Source: Bacteroidales bacterium
GTDB lineage: Bacteria; Bacteroidota; Bacteroidia; Bacteroidales; JAOZQN01
Direction of reading: 5' to 3'
Length of the DNA stretch: 6,260 bases
Assembly: GCA_029938985.1 (NCBI GenBank)
Contig: JAOZTW010000324.1
Span: 1-6,260 of the forward strand
In this document: one piece after another, positions 1 to 5,105 of the stretch
How positions within the stretch are numbered: the stretch's first letter is position 1
How the letters are laid out: every line of letters begins with the position of its first letter
Made by a program: the position numbers and the translations under genes
The notes under the pieces: model-generated
Databases searched by the model: none
The model's input: only the letters and a program-made list of their open reading frames with translations
What the model was told of the DNA's origin: nothing

Positions 1-80
1 TAGAATTAAAGTTTACCTTTGTAAATGAGCATTTTAATATTTTAAAAGTAACGAAGAAATTGATACTCGTGAAAAACGCC
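1..80 (+). repeat. Dispersed palindromic repeat, copy A (right part only)
   Basis: This is the right-hand two thirds of the ~121-bp repeat seen complete at 913-1035. The window starts inside it. It keeps the apical hairpin TTTAC-CTTT-GTAAA (12-23), the inner arm AATATTTTAAAAG and the terminal arm TTGATACTCGTGAAAAACGC (60-79). One C-to-T change in the inner arm relative to copy B would still allow a G-U pair in RNA. A Bacteroidota -7-like box TACCTTTG lies at 14-21, directed rightwards, antisense to cysC. The copy ends 98 bases beyond the cysC stop codon. I see no gene or clear terminator in those 98 bases (81-178). Confidence 0.9.
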
Positions 81-178
81 AACAAGTTTAAATGGTTAAT
101 TATTTATTTTAATATGCTTTAATAGCGATGTGTAACTTTATGTAGGTAGCCTAAAATTTAACCTTTTCAATAAACATG

Positions 179-793
179 TCAATGTTCTGTTTTTTTAATT
201 TTATTTAATACAAAATATAGAAGTTTTTGAGCAGACTGTTCCACCGTTGAATTTTCAGTATTTATCTCTATATCAATATCTTTTGGTGTTTCAAAAGGCG
301 AATCAATACCAGTGAAATTTTTTATTTCTCCATTTCTTGCTTTTTGATAAAGACCTTTTACATCTCTTTTTTCACAAACATTTAAAGGAGTGTTGACAAA
401 CACTTCTATCAAATTATTTCGTCCAATAATATCTCTTGCAATTTGTCTAATTTCCTCGGTAGGACTAATAAAACAATTGATTGTTATTACCCCACAATTG
501 ATAAAAAGCTTGGTAACTTCCGATATTCGTCTAATATTTTCAAGTCTATCAGCTTCTGTAAAATTTAGATTTTTATTAATACCCGAACGAATATTATCAC
601 CATCTAAAACTTGTGTAAGATAATTATGTTCAAATAATTTTTTTTCTAAGTTTACACCAAGTGAAGTTTTTCCAGAACCAGAAAGTCCTGTTAACCAGAT
701 TGCAACGGCATTTTGTTTGAGAAGAATTTCTTTGTCATTTCTTTTAATAATTCTTTCAAACACTGGATATATATTTTTATTCATTTTTGTCAT
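179..793 (-). CDS. cysC: Adenylyl-sulfate (APS) kinase
   Basis: This is a 204-residue cytoplasmic kinase that phosphorylates adenosine 5'-phosphosulfate with ATP to give PAPS, the sulfate donor for assimilation or sulfation. The P-loop GLSGSGKT is at residues 36-43 and DGDNIR, which begins the APS-site region, at 64-69. FISP at 108-111 contains the serine that is phosphorylated in the E. coli enzyme. The lid and C-terminal segment from KGLYQKAR through FTGIDSPFETP (146-170) is typical of CysC. The N-terminal leader NIYPVF...KEILLKQ is usual for this family in Bacteroidota, so the length is normal. The start at 793 gives MTKM; a second ATG three codons later is equally possible, and neither has a Shine-Dalgarno site. 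It stands alone: no ATP sulfurylase (cysD/cysN), PAPS reductase or cysQ gene is in the window, so assimilation and sulfation cannot be told apart. Function is certain at family level. Confidence 0.95.
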   Translation of the reverse strand: MTKMNKNIYPVFERIIKRNDKEILLKQNAVAIWLTGLSGSGKTSLGVNLEKKLFEHNYLTQVLDGDNIRSGINKNLNFTEADRLENIRRISEVTKLFINCGVITINCFISPTEEIRQIARDIIGRNNLIEVFVNTPLNVCEKRDVKGLYQKARNGEIKNFTGIDSPFETPKDIDIEINTENSTVEQSAQKLLYFVLNKIKKTEH

Positions 794-823
794 TATTTAC
801 AAACTTTTAGTTTTAAAACATAA

Positions 824-847
824 AAAAAGGGTTTACCAACCCTTTTT
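824..847 (-). terminator. Perfect terminator-like hairpin upstream of cysC
   Basis: AAAAAGGGTT at 824-833 and AACCCTTTTT at 838-847 form a perfect 10-bp stem around the 4-base loop TACC. On the minus strand the stem is followed by a run of T, the form of an intrinsic terminator. It could end the lipoprotein transcript, whose stop codon is about 230 bases upstream beyond repeat copy B. It could also sit in the cysC leader as an attenuator, since it lies between the best promoter candidate and the cysC start 31 bases away. It is nearly symmetrical and could stop plus-strand transcription too. Confidence 0.65.
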
Positions 848-861
848 CTAATAAGAAACGA

Positions 862-889
862 CAAAAATACATAATTATTTTTGTTTCAA
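862..889 (-). promoter_or_regulatory. Candidate cysC promoter
   Basis: Read on the minus strand, TATTTTTG (plus positions 869 to 862) matches the Bacteroidota -7 consensus TAnnTTTG exactly. A TTG (plus 887-889) lies upstream with a 17-base spacer, slightly shorter than the usual 19 or so. The predicted start is near 855, giving a leader of about 60 bases that contains the hairpin at 824-847. AT-rich DNA yields such boxes by chance, so this is only a candidate. Confidence 0.4.
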
Positions 890-912
890 AAACTTATTTT
901 CATAAAAATTAT

Positions 913-1035
913 GGCGTTTTTCACGAGTGTCAAGTTCAAGGCTTTTTTGAAATATTCAAATTAAAGTTTACTTTTGTAAATGAGCATTTTAATATTTCAA
1001 AAGTAACAAAGAAATTGATACTCGTGAAAAATGCG
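913..1035 (+). repeat. Dispersed palindromic repeat, copy B (complete)
   Basis: This is a complete copy of a ~121-bp imperfect palindrome. The terminal arms are GCGTTTTTCACGAGTGTCAA at 914-933 and TTGATACTCGTGAAAAATGC at 1015-1034, which pair at 18 of 20 positions. Nested inside are a perfect 12-bp stem, TTTTGAAATATT at 945-956 with AATATTTCAAAA at 991-1002, and an apical hairpin, TTTAC at 967-971 with GTAAA at 976-980 around a TTTT loop. It has no coding capacity. AAAATTAT occurs directly on both sides (905-912 and 1036-1043), as a transposition target duplication would, but the DNA is AT-rich. It lies 39 bases beyond the lipoprotein stop codon. It resembles a non-autonomous MITE- or REP-type element; no transposase is visible in the window. 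Confidence 0.9.
947..976 (+). promoter_or_regulatory. Promoter-like core inside repeat copy B
   Basis: TTG at 947-949 is separated by 19 bases from TACTTTTG at 969-976, matching the Bacteroidota promoter pattern TTG-N19-TAnnTTTG. It would fire rightwards from about 983, into the 3' end of the lipoprotein gene on the antisense strand. The same arrangement is conserved where copies D and A are read together. The TAnnTTTG box overlaps the apical hairpin, so its conservation may reflect folding instead of promoter activity. Confidence 0.4.
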
Positions 1036-1074
1036 AAAATTATTTATGAAACAGGCTTGATATATTAATTATTT

Positions 1075-2367
1075 TCAATAATCTCTAACACATCTAACCG
1101 AATAAGCAGCTGTTTTTTTAACATAAGACTCTGTTACAGCATCTTCTCCAAGACTGATACTGTTAATATATGCTTTTTCAGAAGAAAATTCATCGGATGT
1201 CCAAAAACCTGCATAAGTTGATAATCCAACATAACTTCCTCCAGCTGTTTTGAAACCAGCGTATGTTACACCAATTTGCGAGTCGCCAGATGTGAGTAAT
1301 CTTGGAGCCGCAAAATCTCTTCCACCATAGTATGCCAACAACAAATCCCATTCTTCTGTTGATGGTATATGCCAGCCGTCTGGACAAATATTTTGAGCTA
1401 TTTCCCAATCATATAAACGTGCATAAACTTCTTCGTAAGCCGAATTATTGTCATAAAAGAATGATTCAATAACAACACCATCTTTATCAATATTTGTTTT
1501 CAAATTTTCAGAAACCCAAATATTTGTACCATGTTTAAGGGCACTATAAACGTAGTCTTCAATTGTTAAAGAATAATTATAGCTTGCAATTTCAAAGTCA
1601 AAACTAAGATTATTTATATTAAGTTCTAAATAAAGTTTATCTAAGCTACTAAGATTCCCTGATTTAACATCTCCAAAATTAGCTTGTTCTTTGCGTAACA
1701 AACTGGTTATTTCTTCGAGTTTACTAAGTTGTATTTTAGCACTTGAATTTTCAATTATTTGATCAAGGTATCCATTATCAACAATCCATTCAATTCCTTC
1801 TACAATAATATCGTCTGTACAGTCTTCAATTACTTCTACATATCCAATAGAACTTTCGTCTGATTCTTCACTATTTTTTAAATTATTAGTTTTTTGTGTG
1901 TTTTTATTTAATAATTCAAAAGTAAAATCATCGCCATTTTTTTTAACAATTGCAGTTTTTAATACAACAGCAACTTTTGTGTCCCAATCGCATTCATAAA
2001 TATTCATAATAAAACTTAAATTTTCTTCTTTTGAATATTCAATAAAAATTTTACCCAATTTATTACTCGTACTAACTGTATATGTGTGTTTTGGAGAACC
2101 ATTAACAAATTCTGTAGCATATACTGTGTTTTTTTCATTGTCTTCTAATAATATATGGGATATTCTTGTGGGTTCTAAAGATGAATTGAAATACCCCAAA
2201 ATAAAAATATTATTATTATTTTGTGTGTCCCAAAGATTAACCATAGGAACATAATTTGTAGTTACGCTCGATGGTGTATTTTTTTCAGTTTTATAACCTT
2301 CAATAGGTTCTTTTTTACATGATGCAAAAAAAAGGATAATTAAAAAAAGTGTAAAATATTTTTTCAT
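1075..2367 (-). CDS. Lipoprotein with C-terminal FISUMP domain
   Basis: This 430-residue exported protein has a type II signal peptide with lipobox FFASC, the lipidated cysteine being residue 17, followed by KKE and a low-complexity linker. It should be anchored to a membrane, probably the outer one. Residues 40-180 include beta-rich and charged stretches that I do not recognise. Residues 200-275 contain a Leu/Glu-rich segment, possibly helical. From about residue 283 to the end it matches the Fibrobacter succinogenes major paralogous (FISUMP) domain: IWVSENLKT, CPDGWHIPSTEEWDLL (338-353), the glycine-rich AGFKTAGGSYVG, GFWTSDE and the terminal YSVRCVRD. FISUMP domains are common in secreted and cell-surface proteins of Fibrobacter and Bacteroidota; their function is not established. 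The ATG at 2367 is fixed by the signal peptide. The gene appears to be transcribed alone. Confidence 0.9.
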   Translation of the reverse strand: MKKYFTLFLIILFFASCKKEPIEGYKTEKNTPSSVTTNYVPMVNLWDTQNNNNIFILGYFNSSLEPTRISHILLEDNEKNTVYATEFVNGSPKHTYTVSTSNKLGKIFIEYSKEENLSFIMNIYECDWDTKVAVVLKTAIVKKNGDDFTFELLNKNTQKTNNLKNSEESDESSIGYVEVIEDCTDDIIVEGIEWIVDNGYLDQIIENSSAKIQLSKLEEITSLLRKEQANFGDVKSGNLSSLDKLYLELNINNLSFDFEIASYNYSLTIEDYVYSALKHGTNIWVSENLKTNIDKDGVVIESFFYDNNSAYEEVYARLYDWEIAQNICPDGWHIPSTEEWDLLLAYYGGRDFAAPRLLTSGDSQIGVTYAGFKTAGGSYVGLSTYAGFWTSDEFSSEKAYINSISLGEDAVTESYVKKTAAYSVRCVRDY

Positions 2368-2393
2368 TTTATATTTAGTTTTTATTTATACTA

Positions 2394-2401
2394 CAAAAAT
2401 A
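2394..2401 (-). promoter_or_regulatory. Candidate -7 box for the lipoprotein gene
   Basis: Minus-strand TATTTTTG fits TAnnTTTG and ends 27 bases before the ATG at 2367. The nearest upstream TTG (plus 2425-2427) is 23 bases away, longer than usual, so the -33 element is not convincing. The spacing to the start codon is reasonable for a short leader. The rest of the 125-base gap to tadA (2368-2492) shows no other clear signal and no convincing terminator after tadA. Confidence 0.35.
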
Positions 2402-2492
2402 ATTGTAATTTCTGGTATGTTTTACAAAAGCAAGTTTTAGTTATTTTTTCTATTTCACTAAAACATCTTTGCAATATAATAGTTTATAATTA

Positions 2493-2987
2493 TTAATTAG
2501 TTTTTTTGTTTACCCATTTTTTTCTTTTTTCAAGAAAAAAATTTTTCATTAACAATGCACATTCTTGCTCCAAAATTCCAGATTTAACATCTGTTTTTTT
2601 ATGAATCAAAGAATTTGATTTCTTATTTAATACAGTTTCAATTTTGTGAAATCCTCTTTTATTATCTGTTGCACCATAAACAATTTTACTTATTTTGCTC
2701 CAATACAATGCTCCAACACACATAATGCAAGGTTCAATTGTAACAAAAATTGTTGCGTTGTCCAAGTATTTCGCACCAAGATATTCACTCGCCGAAGTAA
2801 TTGCTAACATCTCTGCATGTGCTGTTGTATCACTAAGTCGCTCTGTAAGATTATGTGCTTTTGCAATAATAATATTATTTATTACAACAACAGCTCCAAT
2901 TGGTATTTCTTTTTCATAAAAAGCTTTAGTCGCCTGTTTTAAAGCTTCATTCATAAAATATTCATCAGAAAAAAGTTGGTATTTCAT
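2493..2987 (-). CDS. tadA: tRNA-specific adenosine deaminase
   Basis: This 164-residue enzyme of the cytidine/deoxycytidylate deaminase fold converts the wobble adenosine of tRNA to inosine, which is needed to read several arginine codons. The zinc site is complete: HAE at residues 57-59 (His57 ligand, Glu59 proton shuttle) and PCIMC at 86-90 (Cys87 and Cys90 ligands). FMNEALKQATKAF near the N-terminus, IPIGAVVV (28-35) and KIVYGATDNKRG (101-112) are typical of TadA. The length is normal. The start ATG follows the ruvC stop codon with no gap (TGA-ATG), so the two are very likely co-transcribed and translationally coupled. The C-terminal tail is lysine-rich (KRKKWVNKKTN). A related guanine or cytosine deaminase is possible but less likely given the motif set. 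Confidence 0.92.
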   Translation of the reverse strand: MKYQLFSDEYFMNEALKQATKAFYEKEIPIGAVVVINNIIIAKAHNLTERLSDTTAHAEMLAITSASEYLGAKYLDNATIFVTIEPCIMCVGALYWSKISKIVYGATDNKRGFHKIETVLNKKSNSLIHKKTDVKSGILEQECALLMKNFFLEKRKKWVNKKTN

Positions 2988-3542
2988 TCAAATTTTTCTT
3001 TTTGGATTTTTATTTATAAAATCTTTCCATCCCGTATATCCCGAACTACCCAATAGAAGTTTATTTTGATAACAATGGCAAACTGCGGTTGCAAGTCCAT
3101 CAGTAGCGTCTAAATCTTTGGGGAGACTTTTTAGATTTAAAATATTTTTCAAAAGCAAAGCCACTTGTTCCTTAGAGGCATTTCCATTACCAGTTATCGC
3201 CATTTTAATTTTTTTTGGCGAATATTCATAAATTGAAATATTATTTTTCAAACCAGCTGCCATCGCAACACCTTGTGCTCTACCAAGTTTCAACATAGAT
3301 TGTACATTTTTCCCAAAAAAAGGAGCTTCTAATGCTATTTCATCTACCGAGTATTCTATTATTAAATTATCAACTCTATTAAATATTTTTTGTAGTTTGT
3401 CATAATGATTTTTTGTTTTTTTCAAATCTAAAACTCCAAGTGTTATTGGTTCAATTTTATCATTAATTTTTGATACCAAGCCATAACCTAAAATTTGAGT
3501 TCCTGGATCAATACCAAGTATAATTTTTTTTTTAAATTTCAT
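2988..3542 (-). CDS. ruvC: Holliday-junction endonuclease RuvC
   Basis: This 184-residue nuclease resolves four-way DNA junctions made by recombination, working with the RuvAB branch-migration motor. The RNase H-like fold starts with the strand IILGIDPGTQILGYG. The four expected catalytic acids are present: Asp12, Glu72 (in ALEAPFFGKN), Asp145 and Asp148 (in DATDGLATAVCH). KLGRAQGVAMAA (85-96) and SPKKIKMAITGNGNASKEQV (108-127) are signature regions of the family. The length is close to normal. The ATG at 3542 is preceded by A-rich DNA and no Shine-Dalgarno site. Only 17 bases separate the start from repeat copy C, so any dedicated promoter must lie inside the repeat; otherwise the operon depends on read-through from the LRR gene upstream on the same strand. 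tadA follows directly. Confidence 0.95.
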   Translation of the reverse strand: MKFKKKIILGIDPGTQILGYGLVSKINDKIEPITLGVLDLKKTKNHYDKLQKIFNRVDNLIIEYSVDEIALEAPFFGKNVQSMLKLGRAQGVAMAAGLKNNISIYEYSPKKIKMAITGNGNASKEQVALLLKNILNLKSLPKDLDATDGLATAVCHCYQNKLLLGSSGYTGWKDFINKNPKRKI

Positions 3543-3559
3543 TTTTATAAAATATTTTA

Positions 3560-3681
3560 GTGTTTTTCACGAGTATCAAATTTCTTCGTTATTTTTGAAA
3601 TATTAAAATGCTCATTTACAAAGGTAAACTTCAATTCTAATATTTAAAAAAAGCCTTGAACTTGACACTCGTGAAAACACC
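3560..3681 (-). repeat. Dispersed palindromic repeat, copy C (complete, reversed)
   Basis: This complete copy lies in the opposite orientation to A, B and D. Terminal arms on the plus strand are GTGTTTTTCACGAGTATCAA at 3560-3579 and TTGACACTCGTGAAAACACC at 3662-3681. The inner arms are TTTTGAAATATT at 3593-3604 and AATATTTAAAAA at 3639-3650, with one mismatch, and the apical hairpin is TTTAC at 3615-3619 with GTAAA at 3624-3628. It fills almost the whole 156-base gap between the LRR gene (17 bases from its stop codon) and ruvC (17 bases from its start). I see no matching target duplication in its flanks. Confidence 0.9.
3619..3626 (-). promoter_or_regulatory. Candidate ruvC-tadA -7 box within repeat copy C
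   Basis: Minus-strand TACCTTTG fits the Bacteroidota TAnnTTTG box and points at ruvC. The predicted start near 3612 gives a leader of about 70 bases made of the right half of the repeat. At the -33 position, where copies B and D have TTG, this copy has TTT (3646-3648), so the promoter would be weaker. No other candidate fits in the 17 bases between repeat and ATG. Confidence 0.4.
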
Positions 3682-3698
3682 AATGTTTTTTTATACGC

Positions 3699-4703
3699 CT
3701 AATATTGATTTAGTCTATACATAAATGAATGATTTCTTCCTTTTAGCTCATTATTAGATATTCCAATATTTTCCAATTTGTTAAGTTGTGAAAATTCTTT
3801 AGGTATATCCTCAATAGAATTATCACAAAAATTCATTTCTTTACAATTTATTAAATTAGACATTTCAACAGGGATTTTTTTTAATCTATTCTTAGATATG
3901 TCAAAATAGATTAAATTTGTAAGATTACCAATTGAAAAAGGTAAAGTTTCAATTCTATTTTTATGTAGATAAAAATATTTTAAATTTGCTAAATTTCCAA
4001 TTGATGTGGGCAGTTTGGTTAAAGTATTATTTGCAATTCTTAGTTCTAACAAATTAACAAGTTTTGAAATATTTTGAGGTATGTTACTAATACTGTTGTT
4101 ATCTAACCCCAGTGATATTAAATTAGTTAATTCGCAAACTTGTTCAGGAAAATCAATAAACTTATTATTATCCAATGATAGTATTTTTAATTTTTTAAGT
4201 TCCGTAAAACTTTCTGGAAGTCTTGACAGTTCATTCATTCCAAAGTCAACATCTACCAAGTTTGATAGATTTGTTATCTCGTTTGGAAGTACCGAAATAT
4301 TATTTTGTGCAAAAGATAATATTTGCAAATTAGTCAAATTTCCTATTGAAACTGGTATTGTAGATATTTTATTATTTGAAATACTTAAAATTTCTAATTT
4401 TTTAATATCTCCTATTTCTTCAGGTAAACTTGATAATTTGTTACCGTCTAAGTAAAGTTCCTTTAATTTTTTCAACTTACCTATCTCTGTTGGGAGTGAC
4501 GATAAATTATTATTGTACAAATATAAAATTTCTAAGTTTGAAAGTTTAGATATATCAGAAGATAAACTTGAAATATTCTGTCCTTGTAAATCCAAAGTTT
4601 TAACATTTTTTGCATTTGTAAGTGCTTTATCAAGCGATTTATATGTTTGTGAAAAAACAATTGTTTGAGAAAAAATTAGAATTAAAAATAATATGTTTTT
4701 CAT
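3699..4703 (-). CDS. Secreted leucine-rich repeat protein
   Basis: This 334-residue protein has an N-terminal signal peptide (MKNILFLILIFSQTIVFSQ), probably cleaved just before Gln19, with no lipobox cysteine. From Leu37 to about residue 312 it consists of twelve consecutive leucine-rich repeats of exactly 23 residues with no insertion or deletion, and a partial thirteenth at 313-322. The repeat pattern is LxxLxLxxNxLxxLPxxIGxLxN, the SDS22-like/plant-like short type that forms a curved solenoid for protein binding. There is no catalytic domain, transmembrane helix or recognised C-terminal sorting domain; the short tail KGRNHSFMYRLNQY caps the solenoid. It is likely periplasmic or extracellular and binds an unknown partner. 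The start is fixed by the signal peptide. It is divergent from the ATPase gene, with a shared 402-base upstream region. Family certain, partner unknown. Confidence 0.9.
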   Translation of the reverse strand: MKNILFLILIFSQTIVFSQTYKSLDKALTNAKNVKTLDLQGQNISSLSSDISKLSNLEILYLYNNNLSSLPTEIGKLKKLKELYLDGNKLSSLPEEIGDIKKLEILSISNNKISTIPVSIGNLTNLQILSFAQNNISVLPNEITNLSNLVDVDFGMNELSRLPESFTELKKLKILSLDNNKFIDFPEQVCELTNLISLGLDNNSISNIPQNISKLVNLLELRIANNTLTKLPTSIGNLANLKYFYLHKNRIETLPFSIGNLTNLIYFDISKNRLKKIPVEMSNLINCKEMNFCDNSIEDIPKEFSQLNKLENIGISNNELKGRNHSFMYRLNQY

Positions 4704-4821
4704 AATATATTTTTTTATTGTTAAATTTTATAATATGTTTGTAACGATTAGTGAAAATGAAATAATAAGTAACTCCAGGATACGCCGTTTTTTTGTTCTT
4801 CTATTATTTAAACAAATCTGC

Positions 4822-4837
4822 AAATAGCGAGCTATTT
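4822..4837. promoter_or_regulatory. Palindrome, possible operator
   Basis: AAATAGC-GA-GCTATTT is a perfect 7-bp inverted repeat with a 2-base centre. It stands in a divergent promoter region, about 120 bases upstream of the LRR gene and 270 upstream of the ATPase gene. The size suits a dimeric regulator, but no regulator gene is in the window and there is no T-run to make it a terminator. Confidence 0.3.
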
Positions 4838-5014
4838 AATGATATTTTTAAATTTTTAAAAGGACAAAATAAACAAGTAGATTGGGGTTAGTTATTTTTT
4901 CTTTTTCACTTAGACTATTGTATTTAATTTTATTGAGTGCAAAATAAATATTTTTTTCTAATATTTGATAATTTCTATAATAGTTTGTAAAAAATACTGA
5001 AAAAAATTTTAGAA

Positions 5015-5091
5015 TATTATTATTTTCCTTTATTTTGCAAACTAATTTTAAACTACTTTTTTAAATTTTAAAAAAGGTAAAAATAATAATA
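5015..5091 (+). other. Inverted repeat in the ATPase leader region
   Basis: TATTATTATTTTCCTT at 5015-5030 can pair with AAGGTAAAAATAATAATA at 5074-5091, apart from a 2-base bulge, with a 43-base interval that is itself rich in complementary A and T runs. The CC/GG pairs make it a little better than random AT pairing. It ends 14 bases before the ATPase start codon and overlaps the -7-like box at 5030-5037, so it may influence initiation if transcribed. Base composition alone could produce it. Confidence 0.25.
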
Positions 5092-5105
5092 CTTTTATTT
5101 AAAGA

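Larger units (their letters stand above)
4704..5105. other. Divergent intergenic region, no gene seen
   Basis: This 402-base very AT-rich stretch lies between the outward-facing LRR and ATPase genes and must hold both promoters. I see no credible open reading frame, no tRNA and no copy of the palindromic repeat. Near-matches to TAnnTTTG are TTATTTTG at 5030-5037 on the plus strand (towards the ATPase) and the same octamer on the minus strand at 4872-4865 (towards the LRR gene), both 7 of 8 and without a well-spaced TTG. A perfect TATGTTTG at 4734-4741 points rightwards but is 365 bases from the ATPase. A short palindrome (4822-4837) and a long-range inverted repeat (5015-5091) are the only distinct structures. 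Confidence 0.7.

Noticed and set aside
390..623. Plus-strand open frames inside cysC, tadA and the LRR gene (390-623, 2695-2919, 4081-4455)
   Set aside because: They lie opposite clearly conserved genes, have no recognisable motifs and reflect the codon pattern of the real strand.
913..1035. Integron attC-like recombination sites with gene cassettes between them
   Set aside because: Length (~121 bp), palindromic fold and position after genes recall attC sites, but the ends lack the RYYYAAC/GTTRRRY core sites, orientation relative to genes is mixed, no integrase is seen, and the segments carry housekeeping genes and divergent pairs.
1190..1408. Minus-strand open frame within the lipoprotein gene
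   Set aside because: It is a shifted frame of the FISUMP region, whose motifs run intact in the longer frame.
4734..4741. Perfect TATGTTTG box facing right
   Set aside because: The nearest TTG is only 13 bases upstream, no gene follows within 360 bases, and such boxes arise by chance in AT-rich DNA.
4741..4790. Degenerate fifth copy of the repeat (GTAACGATTAGTGAAAATG and CGCCGTTTTTTT)
   Set aside because: Only a few short words resemble the repeat, in the wrong spacing, and there is no CTCGTG core or pairing arm.
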